A DNA stretch of 26,794 bases, from positions 1 to 26,794 of the forward strand of contig CAZGYD010000048.1 of NCBI GenBank assembly GCA_964530115.1, given 5' to 3'. Shown here piece after piece: positions 8,001 through 14,126 of this stretch. The position numbers were made by a program, and so were the translations under genes. The stretch's first letter is position 1. Every line of letters starts with the position of its first letter. Source of the stretch: Fen-999 sp964530115. GTDB taxonomy: Bacteria; Pseudomonadota; Gammaproteobacteria; Burkholderiales; Rhodocyclaceae. A model generated the notes under the pieces. The model ran no database searches, was not told where the DNA came from, and was given only the letters and a program-made list of their open reading frames with translations.

Positions 8001-8522
8001 GCATGTATTGCCCGGCGATCCCGGGCCCGTATACTTGTAATAGTAAGCGGCCTGCGGCCGCAGATCGACGTTGGTTTGGGTGCTGCTGCATTGCGCTGAA
8101 ACCGCGCAGAAGCTGGTGGATAAATTGGTCGTCGCGCTCGAGAGGAACGGATCCACCTGTGCAGCGGTGAAACTCTGGCTGCCCATGGAAGCGCCGGAAG
8201 CGTTCTTCGGGATCAGCTTGCCGTAATCGATGTTCGGGTTGTAATACGCGGTGTTGTATTGATAGTTCTTGCGGCAGCGCGCGCCGCGATTCACCTTTTC
8301 GCTCAGGCCGGAGTCGATGGACATGATGTCCCATTCCATACTCCCCGAGTTGTCGAGGATGAGCATGACGTTGGGCTTGACGACGTTGGCGGCCTGGATC
8401 GGCTCGTTGGCCAGGCCGACGGCATGGGCCGACGGCAGGGTGCCGATGGCGGCGAGCGATGCGGCCAGCAGGCGTACGGCGCGCGGATGGAATCGCTGGG
8501 TGTTGGGCGATCGACGTTTCAT
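5022..8522 (-). CDS. pilY1: type IV pilus tip/assembly protein PilY1
   Basis: Large secreted protein (1166 aa) that, with the minor pilins, primes and caps type IV pili and acts in adhesion and surface sensing. It has an Arg-rich signal peptide cleaved near SAHA (residues 31-34). A von Willebrand A-like region follows, with the MIDAS motif DNSGS at 57-61, and several cysteines in the N-terminal half. The C-terminal half is the PilY1 beta-propeller (QPAYVAAEKR, APANDGMVHAFDAATG), with a DLNGNVWRFD segment near 929-938 that may be the Ca-binding loop. An RGD lies at 637-639; P. aeruginosa PilY1 also has an RGD, reported to bind integrin, though function here is unknown. The start at 8522 has AAGGAG upstream and begins the signal peptide. 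Last gene of the pilE-to-pilY1 operon. Confidence 0.96.
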   Translation of the reverse strand: MKRRSPNTQRFHPRAVRLLAASLAAIGTLPSAHAVGLANEPIQAANVVKPNVMLILDNSGSMEWDIMSIDSGLSEKVNRGARCRKNYQYNTAYYNPNIDYGKLIPKNASGASMGSQSFTAAQVDPFLSSATTNLSTSFCAVSAQCSSTQTNVDLRPQAAYYYKYTGPGSPGNTCAADANYTKVVVGSNSCQVGGDVKECPTGADERQNFANWYSYYRTRILMAKSSMALAFSTVDDKIRVGFHTINNPGAGNSSGRSLNIADFDATQKNAWYAALFSIDPGSGTPLREALARVGNYYANNGKIKTGLSGDPIQYSCQKNFAILTTDGYWNSGEAGIGNQDTKVPASMPVKDGATTYNPADTGLVPGSDFPRPYYASYSSELETLADVAMYYWVTDLRSGSNCTGALGLDVCANNVPTSSSDPAYWQHMNTMGVGLGVYGTLTFPDDLAALTSGAKNWPKPVADTTTAVDDLWHAAVNGRGKYFTASDPMSLSASLNAALRAVTDVLTYGVGPASSTSDFKSPDQSDYTTYEASYRVLNWSGDIRKFNVDRATGLKTGEALWSAARKLDEKVNPGLASPVHATAYTTRNIVTRRDDTGAAVEFAYDKLSANQKTYLCYKATPTGPCVANDPSLVNYLRGDAAYEGDYGVAGKRFRNRRDTTETSYYKRDLIGTIVNAQPAYVAAEKRIYQDITDPGYSAFKASTQSRSPVLYAPANDGMVHAFDAATGNELWAYVPSLIMPTGNDENGREKGLRALSYQDGGAPAYNHHFYVDASPEVGAVDFLRAGSPITGSSPSGDWRTILVGGLGKGGKGYYALDVTTPATTMAAAKAAVLWEFPSPADSSHASVGGKMGYSYGKPIIAKTKKYGWSVIVPSGYNNSDDFGYLFILDARTGALLATLKTPSAAPGLAKISALAKSNNRIVKEVYGGDLNGNVWRFDLEDPEASPPKPAQVVQVFSSSSATPVTAEPALAVDPNSGDRWVFFGTGKYLDVPDRSATGTQYLLALKDGTVTAPAITSPVSLASLTPVSNLMSGVSGVTQGWRYQLPNAGERVVNKPVADLRTVVFSTLRPTENPCSPGTSGYAYGLEYNTAKSRLMVNGVIQASVYSPTGISGVDIQVTGKSADSSGGPQMVIRTADGQSARVGMDTRKINSGTRHVGWRELLNEY

Positions 8523-8569
8523 GATTCGGCTCCTTTTCTGGAGATTTGGCTCGCGTGTCGGCCGGGCCT

Positions 8570-9163
8570 TCAGGTGCCGGCGTTCATGACCATCTGGCTG
8601 TAGGCCACGGAATTGCGCGGCCCGGTGACCTTGATGCTGATGCGGTAGAGGCCCTGGGGCGGCGTGTGCGCGGCTTCCTGGCGCACATCGTTGTAGGCCG
8701 AGGCCTTGCCGAACGGGCTCTCGACGCACTTGTCCGCGGCCCAGGGGCCGGGCGAGGTGCACATCCGCTCGATGACGTAGGCGGAGGTGTTCTTCGTCAC
8801 CGAGTCGGTCGTGCCCGATGTGCTCTCGAGCACGTCGGGAACGCCGAAGGGCTTGTTCACGTCGGGCTGCAGCGACGCGTAATAGTTGCAGGTGGTGTTG
8901 TCGTTCTCGAGGGACTGCGAGAGCAGCGCGCCGCCGCTGTCGAGGCAGGCGAAGGCCTCGTTCATGATCCGGTCCGCCTCCTGGATCGCGCCCTGCTTGA
9001 GCGCGATGTTGCCGGCGACGAGGCTGGTCGTATCGACCGACCGTACCAGCGCCAGCGCCGCCAGGGTCATGGCCACGAGGACGATCAGGGCGAAGAGGAG
9101 GACGACGCCACGCTGGCGGAAGGCGCCGCGGACGACGGCATTGCGTCTTGCGATCAGGCTCAC
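8570..9163 (-). CDS. pilX: type IV pilus minor pilin PilX
   Basis: Minor pilin of 197 aa, part of the priming complex with PilV, PilW, FimT and PilY1. After a basic leader comes the hydrophobic stretch QRGVVLLFALIVLVAMTLAA with no Glu at +5, as is typical for PilX. A helical segment with VAGNIALKQGAIQEAD follows, then a Cys-containing globular domain. The GTG start overlaps the pilW stop (GTGA), which implies translational coupling. The pilY1 start is 47 nt downstream. Confidence 0.9.
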   Translation of the reverse strand: MSLIARRNAVVRGAFRQRGVVLLFALIVLVAMTLAALALVRSVDTTSLVAGNIALKQGAIQEADRIMNEAFACLDSGGALLSQSLENDNTTCNYYASLQPDVNKPFGVPDVLESTSGTTDSVTKNTSAYVIERMCTSPGPWAADKCVESPFGKASAYNDVRQEAAHTPPQGLYRISIKVTGPRNSVAYSQMVMNAGT

Positions 9164-10494
9164 GAGGGATCCCTCCAGCCGCAGGTCGCGGCGCTCGCGG
9201 GGTTCATGGTGCTGCTCCAGAGCGCGTTCCTCACCGGGATGACGGCCTGGAAGGTCTTGTACCGGTAGCACTGCCAGTTGGGGTCGCCGCTCAGGTCGGG
9301 CGTCATGTCCGGGCCGGAGTCCCAGCGGATCACGGGCGCCGCGGTGGTCGTCCGGCATACGCCGTCGGAGTCCGGCTTTTCCATCAGGCTGCTGCGCGCG
9401 ACGAGGCCGATGCGCACGGCGCGGATGCGGCGCAGGTCGAGCAGCGTGGGGCTGTTGGCGCCGTCGTTGGCCCACTGGCCGGTGGCATTCACCCAGGCAT
9501 CGACGATGGCGTCGGGATCGGTGGCCTGGATCGAGACGCCGGGCGACTGCGTCTTGCATTCGGACTGGATCGTGCCCATCGGGTTGCCGCTGTCGATGCC
9601 GTACTGAACCTGCATGTTCACGATGCCGCTGGCGATCGGCGTCCGGTCGGTCCGGTTGGTCACCGGTGTGCCGGCGCCGCCATTGGGGATGACGCCGAAC
9701 TGGGTGATGTCGGCGACGAGGTCGCGGTTGGCATCGATGCGGTAGGTGACGACGGAAAGCCTGCCGAGGTTGAAGAGGCGGGCCTCGTCCGTGAAGAGCG
9801 GCAGGCCCGTGCCGCCCGACTTGTTGTACCGCCCGGTGGCGACGGGCACGGAACCGCCCGTCGGTGCGCCAGACACCTGCAGCAGGCTGCAGGTCTTCGG
9901 CACGATGAAATTGACGTTCGTCGTCAGCGCCGGATTCCGCTCGATCAGCGCCACCATGTCGCCCTGGCCGATGCCGGCGGCACTGGTCAGGCCGATGCTC
10001 GGGCCGCCCGGCGTGTAGCTGGTCGCCAGCGTATAGGGCGCGGCGATCACCGTCGAGCCATAGACGATCGTGACGGCATCGGGATTGCCGCCGCCCCCGT
10101 CCGAGACGACGGCGGGCGCAAGGCGGAGCGTCGACACCGTGCCGGCGGAGCGGACGGTGCTTTCGAACGGCGCGGTGGCATTGGGCATCAGGTAGCTGCC
10201 GCCGCTGTCATAGACGTGCGTGGCGCAGCCGGCGAGCGGCGCGTATTTCTGCGGCTCGCCTTCGGTCAGGCCGTTGCCCGCGGCACGGATCTCGCGCTCC
10301 ATCGTGTAGAGAGCCAGGGCGCCGTTGGTCTGGGCGTCGCCACCCGAGGTGGTGGTCCGCTTCTGCCCCTCGAAGACCGAGTAGACCTGCATGATGACGA
10401 TCATGCCGACCATGGCCACGGCCATGCCGACCATGAGTTCGACCAGGCCGAAGCCGGACTGGCGCGCGTCTGTCGGTATTCGTTTCGTGTCCAT
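9160..10494 (-). CDS. pilW: type IV pilus minor pilin PilW
   Basis: Large minor pilin (444 aa). Its prepilin motif SGFGLVELMVGMAVAMVG is cleaved by PilD before Phe, with Glu at +5. The EREIRAAGNGL segment after the hydrophobic helix is characteristic of PilW. The long C-terminal region is rich in Gly, Thr and Asp with a few cysteines. The ATG lies 7 nt after the pilV stop and has little Shine-Dalgarno sequence of its own, so it probably relies on coupling. Its 3' end overlaps pilX by 4 nt. Confidence 0.93.
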   Translation of the reverse strand: MDTKRIPTDARQSGFGLVELMVGMAVAMVGMIVIMQVYSVFEGQKRTTTSGGDAQTNGALALYTMEREIRAAGNGLTEGEPQKYAPLAGCATHVYDSGGSYLMPNATAPFESTVRSAGTVSTLRLAPAVVSDGGGGNPDAVTIVYGSTVIAAPYTLATSYTPGGPSIGLTSAAGIGQGDMVALIERNPALTTNVNFIVPKTCSLLQVSGAPTGGSVPVATGRYNKSGGTGLPLFTDEARLFNLGRLSVVTYRIDANRDLVADITQFGVIPNGGAGTPVTNRTDRTPIASGIVNMQVQYGIDSGNPMGTIQSECKTQSPGVSIQATDPDAIVDAWVNATGQWANDGANSPTLLDLRRIRAVRIGLVARSSLMEKPDSDGVCRTTTAAPVIRWDSGPDMTPDLSGDPNWQCYRYKTFQAVIPVRNALWSSTMNPASAATCGWRDPS

Positions 10495-10501
10495 GGCGGT
10501 T

Positions 10502-11044
10502 TCAGTCGGCGGTGATCGAGCTCAGGACTTCGTGCTTGTGCACGGGCTGGCCGGGCGACTGCCAGAAGACCGCGATGCGCACGTCGTAGCGCGCCGGATT
10601 GCCGGTGGCATTGGCGACCGGCGTGATGGTGACGGTCGGTGGATTGGCGTCCGCGCCGGGCAGGCCGAGCAGCCCCGCGGACGGATTGGTGTTTTTCATC
10701 TGCGCATACCAGGCCGCGTACTTCGGCCCCGACGTAGCGAACTGCGACATCGTGGCCATCGAGGTGCGGTCGGCGGCGGCCATCTCGCCGAGCAGCCGGT
10801 TGGCGAAGAAGCCCGCCTCGGTGCGGTACTTGGATTCGGAAGCGCCCGCGATCATGTTGGCCTGCAGGCCGATGATGCCGAGGATGCCGAGCGAGAAAAT
10901 CAGGATCGCGACCAGCGTTTCCAGCAACACGACACCGGACTGGCCCGACGCGGCAGCCTGCGGACTCATGGCCCGACGCCGCACAAGCGGGATTCTTCGC
11001 GGGGTCGGCTGGCGTGTCACCGTGACTGAGTTTGGTGCGGACAT
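10502..11044 (-). CDS. pilV: type IV pilus minor pilin PilV
   Basis: Minor pilin of 180 aa. The prepilin motif is SGVVLLETLVAILIFSLGIL, with Glu at +5 after the Gly. It is followed by the PilV-type GLQANMIAGASESKYRTEA segment, a globular domain, and an end near VHKHEVLSSI. The leader peptide is unusually long (about 36 residues) from the ATG at 11044, which has GAGG 8 nt upstream. A second ATG 25 codons in (MSPQAAASGQSG) would give a shorter leader but has a poorer ribosome-binding site. It starts 8 nt after the fimT stop. Confidence 0.9.
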   Translation of the reverse strand: MSAPNSVTVTRQPTPRRIPLVRRRAMSPQAAASGQSGVVLLETLVAILIFSLGILGIIGLQANMIAGASESKYRTEAGFFANRLLGEMAAADRTSMATMSQFATSGPKYAAWYAQMKNTNPSAGLLGLPGADANPPTVTITPVANATGNPARYDVRIAVFWQSPGQPVHKHEVLSSITAD

Positions 11045-11052
11045 GGGTCGCC

Positions 11053-11619
11053 TCAACAGGTTTGCGGATTGCCGGCCGGGCCGTTGGGGTCGCACATGCG
11101 GATGGCGCCGCCCGTGGTCACGACGACGCGCATCGGCCGCTTGTCGGCATAGCTGTCGGTGTGACCGACATTGATCTCGATGTTCGTCGCCGGCGGGTTG
11201 AGCAGCCGGCCGAGCGGCGTGAACACGAAGCTGCCCTGGGGCGCCGCCACGGTCACCTTGGCCGAAGCCTCCTTGCCGCTGCGGCCCTGGACGAAGTCGG
11301 CCGCGGTATAGCTGCCGTCGGCGCGGAAGGTGCGGACGATCCAGCCGGTACCGCTCGTGGATGCCGCGACGCCGACGTTGGCGGCCACGGGGTCGGTCGT
11401 TCCCGGCACCAGCGCGAGTTCCGTGCTCAGGTTGCTGCGCACGGCCTGGGCCTTGGCGACCTGCAGGCCGTTGAGGATGGACTCCGCGGTGTTGCGGATC
11501 CGCTGGTTTTGCAGCCAGGCGGCGAAGCTCGGCAGCCCCTGCAACAGGAGCGCGCCGAGGATGGCGAGCCCGATCAGGAGCTCGACGAGCGTCAGGCCGC
11601 CCTGCCGTTGCCGGAACAT
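11053..11619 (-). CDS. fimT: FimT/GspH-type pseudopilin
   Basis: GspH/FimT family minor pilin (188 aa). Prepilin cleavage falls in QGGLTLVELLIGLAILGALL, with Leu at +1 and Glu at +5. The segment LQNQRIRNTAESILNGLQVAKAQAVRSN is the classic FimT/FimU helix, and the C-terminus carries paired cysteines (MCDPNG...QTC) likely forming a disulfide. The start at 11619 forms a TGATG overlap with pilE and has GGAG 7 nt upstream; an ATG two codons earlier lies too close to that site. FimT homologues can bind DNA during natural transformation in some species; whether this one does is unknown. Confidence 0.88.
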   Translation of the reverse strand: MFRQRQGGLTLVELLIGLAILGALLLQGLPSFAAWLQNQRIRNTAESILNGLQVAKAQAVRSNLSTELALVPGTTDPVAANVGVAASTSGTGWIVRTFRADGSYTAADFVQGRSGKEASAKVTVAAPQGSFVFTPLGRLLNPPATNIEINVGHTDSYADKRPMRVVVTTGGAIRMCDPNGPAGNPQTC

Positions 11620-12035
11620 CAGCATGCTCCGCCCTTGGCCGTGATCCAGCAGGTCGAACTCGCCGTCCAGCCCGCGGGCACCGAGGGCGTCGCCCGGGCG
11701 CCGGTCTGGTCGATGGTGAAGGTGAAGCCGGCCATCTGCCCCTTGCCGACCGCCTGGATCGTATAGGCGGTCGCCGTCGGTCCGACACTGCAGCTGAAGT
11801 CGAAATTCTTCCCGCTGGTGTCGGCATTGCAGGCCGGGGTGCCGACGTAGGTCCGGTTGTCCTGGAACCACTGCTCGGCCTGCACCCGGCGCCCGGCGAG
11901 GCCGGAGGTGGCCTCGGGGATCTTGCCGCGGATCACGTACTCGCGGTAGGAGGGAATCGCGACGACGGCGAGAATGCCGACCACGGCGATGGCGATCAGA
12001 AGCTCGACGAGTGTGAAACCTTTGGTCGATGACAT
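11619..12035 (-). CDS. pilE: type IV pilin PilE-like minor pilin
   Basis: Pilin of 138 aa, first gene of the pilus operon. The prepilin motif KGFTLVELLIAIAVVGILAV is cleaved after Gly5 or so, with Phe at +1 and Glu at +5. The fold-typical IPSYREYVIRGKIPEATSGL segment and four cysteines follow; the last pair (C..AKGGAC) would close a C-terminal D-loop. Start at 12035 (MSSTKGF) has GGGAGA 7 nt upstream; an ATG 12 codons earlier is less likely. In Pseudomonas the pilE gene lies at the end of the cluster, while here it comes first. It could also be called a PilA-type pilin, but its place with minor pilins favours PilE. Confidence 0.88.
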   Translation of the reverse strand: MSSTKGFTLVELLIAIAVVGILAVVAIPSYREYVIRGKIPEATSGLAGRRVQAEQWFQDNRTYVGTPACNADTSGKNFDFSCSVGPTATAYTIQAVGKGQMAGFTFTIDQTGARATPSVPAGWTASSTCWITAKGGAC

Positions 12036-12253
12036 GAGCGTTCTCCCTGGAATTTTCCGCGTTGACGGCATGCTAGCCGCATCGCTGAGGGTTTGGTGGC
12101 CCCGCCCGACGGACGGAAGGTTTGGGAGAACGAACGGCGGCCGAAGGCGCCGGAACGGCGCTGCCGGACGGGGCTAACGCCGCATCGCCGACCTTGGCCC
12201 CCCCTGACCAATGAAACGCCAAGGGTTGCGGTCGGCATGCAAGGCGTTTCCCG
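12036..12253. other. intergenic region between ispH and pilE
   Basis: 218 bp with no credible gene. It holds the hairpin after ispH (12213-12250) and must contain the pilus operon promoter on the minus strand. I see no convincing sigma-54 or sigma-70 site: the best -10 is TAGCAT near 12070-12075 without a matching -35. The region is GC-rich with short direct repetitions of CGGACGG and GGAAGG type. Confidence 0.6.
12213..12250 (-). terminator. hairpin just downstream of ispH, possible terminator
   Basis: An 8-bp outer stem (GAAACGCC 12213-12220 with GGCGTTTC 12243-12250) continues, past a 5-nt bulge, into a 4-bp inner stem (TTGC 12226-12229 with GCAA 12239-12242). It lies 3 nt after the ispH stop, as expected of a terminator for the ribF-to-ispH operon. 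It lacks a proper U-tract, so termination may be weak or Rho-assisted. Confidence 0.4.
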
Positions 12254-13171
12254 CTACTCCATCCGCGGCAGCGGGAAACTCACCTTTTCGGGCGTCCCGG
12301 CGGCGACGGTCACGCGATCGGCGCCCAGTTCCTTCAGGCGGGCGATGACCCGCTCGACCAGCACCTCGGGCGCCGAGGCGCCCGCCGAGAGGCCGATGTG
12401 GCGCCTGCCGGCCAGCCATTCCGGGCGGATTTCGTCCGGTCCGTCGATCAGCCAGGCCGGGATGCCCCGGCCGGCCGCGACTTCACGCAGGCGGTTGGAA
12501 TTGGAGCTAGCCGGCGAACCGACGATGAGTACCACGTCGCAGGTCTCCGCAAGCCGGCGCACGGCGTCCTGGCGGTTCTGCGTCGCGTAGCAGATGTCGT
12601 CCTTCTTCGGCCCGACGATGGCCGGGAAGCGCGCGCGCAGCGCGGCGACGATGGCGGCGGCATCATCGACCGAGAGCGTGGTCTGCGTCACGTAGGCGAC
12701 GCGCTCCGGATCGGCGATGTTCAGCCGGCCGACATCGGCCACGTTTTCCACCAGATGCATGCCGTCGGGACTCTGGCCCATGGTGCCTTCGACCTCCGGG
12801 TGGCCGCGGTGGCCGATCATGATCACCTCGCGGCCCTGGGCGCGCTGGCGCGCGACCTCGAGATGGACCTTGGTCACGAGCGGGCAGGTGGCGTCGAAGA
12901 CCTTGAGCCCGCGGCGGGCGGCCTCGGCCTGGACGGCCTTCGAGACCCCGTGGGCGCTGAAGATGACGATGGCGCCGTCCGGCACGTCGTCGAGTTCGTC
13001 GACGAACACGGCGCCCTTGGCGCGCAGTCCCTCGACGACGAACCTGTTGTGCACGACCTCGTGGCGGACGTAGATCGGCGCGCCGAAACGTTCGAGCGCC
13101 GTCTCGACGATGGCGATGGCGCGCTCGACGCCGGCGCAGAAGCCGCGCGGATTGGCGAGCAGGATGTCCAT
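12254..13171 (-). CDS. ispH: 4-hydroxy-3-methylbut-2-enyl diphosphate reductase (IspH/LytB)
   Basis: Last enzyme of the MEP isoprenoid pathway: a [4Fe-4S] reductase turning HMBPP into IPP and DMAPP. At 305 aa it has the family length. The three cluster cysteines are visible at C12 (ANPRGFCAGV), C96 (DATCPLVTKVH) and C194 (ICYATQNRQ). Substrate residues H41, H74 (SAHGVSK), H124 (GHRGHPEVEG) and the SSNSNRL loop are also present. The start forms a TGATG overlap with fkpB. With ispA and dxs at the other end of the window, three isoprenoid genes lie within 15 kb. Confidence 0.97.
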   Translation of the reverse strand: MDILLANPRGFCAGVERAIAIVETALERFGAPIYVRHEVVHNRFVVEGLRAKGAVFVDELDDVPDGAIVIFSAHGVSKAVQAEAARRGLKVFDATCPLVTKVHLEVARQRAQGREVIMIGHRGHPEVEGTMGQSPDGMHLVENVADVGRLNIADPERVAYVTQTTLSVDDAAAIVAALRARFPAIVGPKKDDICYATQNRQDAVRRLAETCDVVLIVGSPASSNSNRLREVAAGRGIPAWLIDGPDEIRPEWLAGRRHIGLSAGASAPEVLVERVIARLKELGADRVTVAAGTPEKVSFPLPRME

Positions 13172-13611
13172 CAGAGTATCCCCACGATTTCCACTTCGAA
13201 GCGCACCTCGCGGCCGGCCAGCGGGTGATTGAAATCGACGAGCGCCGAGTCTTCGTCTAGCTCGCGGACGATGCCCGTGAAGGTCGCGCCGTCCGGCGAA
13301 GCAAATTCGACCATGCTCATGAGCCCGAGTTTCTCCGTCTCCGGCAGCGCCTTGCGCGCGAGGCGGCGGACCAGCTCGGGATTGCGCGGCCCGAAGGCCT
13401 GTTCCGGCTCGAGCAGGAAAGTGTGGCGCTCGCCGACCGGCAGGCCCTCGAGACAGGCTTCGAGCGTCGGCGCCAGTTCGCCGCGGCCGAGCTGCAGCGT
13501 CGCCGGCGCCTCGCCAAAGGTGCTGATCAGCGTCACGTCATCGCCGGTGGCGAGCCGGTAATGGAGCGTCACCAGGCTGTCGGGCCTCACGTAGTCATGG
13601 CGCTCGGTCAT
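13171..13611 (-). CDS. fkpB: FKBP-type peptidyl-prolyl cis-trans isomerase, SlpA/FkpB type
   Basis: Small cytoplasmic prolyl isomerase/chaperone (146 aa) of the SlyD/FkpB group, with one FKBP domain and an IF (insert-in-flap) domain. Visible motifs: VTLHYRLATGD near the N-terminus, LQLGRGELAPTLEACLEGLPVGE, the EQAFGPRNPELV flap, and the C-terminal VDFNHPLAGREVRFEVEIV. It lacks SlyD's His-rich tail. The start overlaps the lspA stop (ATGA) and its stop overlaps the ispH start. The lspA-fkpB-ispH order is conserved in many beta- and gammaproteobacteria. Confidence 0.94.
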   Translation of the reverse strand: MTERHDYVRPDSLVTLHYRLATGDDVTLISTFGEAPATLQLGRGELAPTLEACLEGLPVGERHTFLLEPEQAFGPRNPELVRRLARKALPETEKLGLMSMVEFASPDGATFTGIVRELDEDSALVDFNHPLAGREVRFEVEIVGIL

Positions 13612-14126
13612 CGTTTCGCTCCTTCGCCGAACAGTTCGTGCCAGAGCATCAGCGCCACGCCGACGCTGATGCAGCTGTCGGCGACGTTGAAGGCCGGGAA
13701 ATAATGCTCGTTCCAGTGGAAGTGCAGGAAGTCCACGACCGCGCCGTGGCGCAGCCGGTCGATGACGTTGCCGATCGCACCGCCGAGGATCAGCGCCGCC
13801 GAGAGCGAAAAGAGGCGCTCCTGCGCGTGCCGGCGCAGCAGGACGACGAGCCAGGCCGAGACGGCGAGCGCCAGCACGGTAAACAACCAGCGCTGCCAGC
13901 CGCCGGCGTCGGCGAGAAAGCTGAACGAGGCGCCCGGGTTGAATAAGAGCACGAGATCGAACACCGGCAGCACGCGCACGCTCTCGCCGGCGTGGAAGAC
14001 GGCGAGGATCCACGCCTTGCTGAGCTGGTCGAGGACGACGACGAGCGCCGCGAGCCCGAGCCAGGCCCCGAAGCCGAAACTCAGCCGTCGTAACACGCCA
14101 GCCGGAGCGCCGTCAGGCGAATTCAC
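13608..14126 (-). CDS. lspA: lipoprotein signal peptidase (signal peptidase II)
   Basis: Inner-membrane aspartyl protease that removes signal peptides from diacylglyceryl-modified prolipoproteins. Four hydrophobic helices are visible. Conserved stretches include LDQLSKAW, FNPGASFSFL, and GNVIDRLRHGAVVDFL and NVADSCISVG, which carry the catalytic aspartates. The start is uncertain. I chose GTG at 14126 (172 aa), with GGTGA 5 nt upstream and a 14-nt overlap with ileS. The ATG at 14198 would add a Pro/Ala/Thr-rich stretch overlapping ileS by 86 nt with no ribosome-binding site, and a GTG at 14096 is also possible. Confidence 0.92.
   Translation of the reverse strand: MNSPDGAPAGVLRRLSFGFGAWLGLAALVVVLDQLSKAWILAVFHAGESVRVLPVFDLVLLFNPGASFSFLADAGGWQRWLFTVLALAVSAWLVVLLRRHAQERLFSLSAALILGGAIGNVIDRLRHGAVVDFLHFHWNEHYFPAFNVADSCISVGVALMLWHELFGEGAKR

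Noticed and set aside
8523..8762. An 80-codon N-terminal extension of PilY1
   Set aside because: It overlaps pilX in another frame, lacks pilin-like or signal sequence, and the internal ATG at 8522 has AAGGAG and starts a signal peptide.
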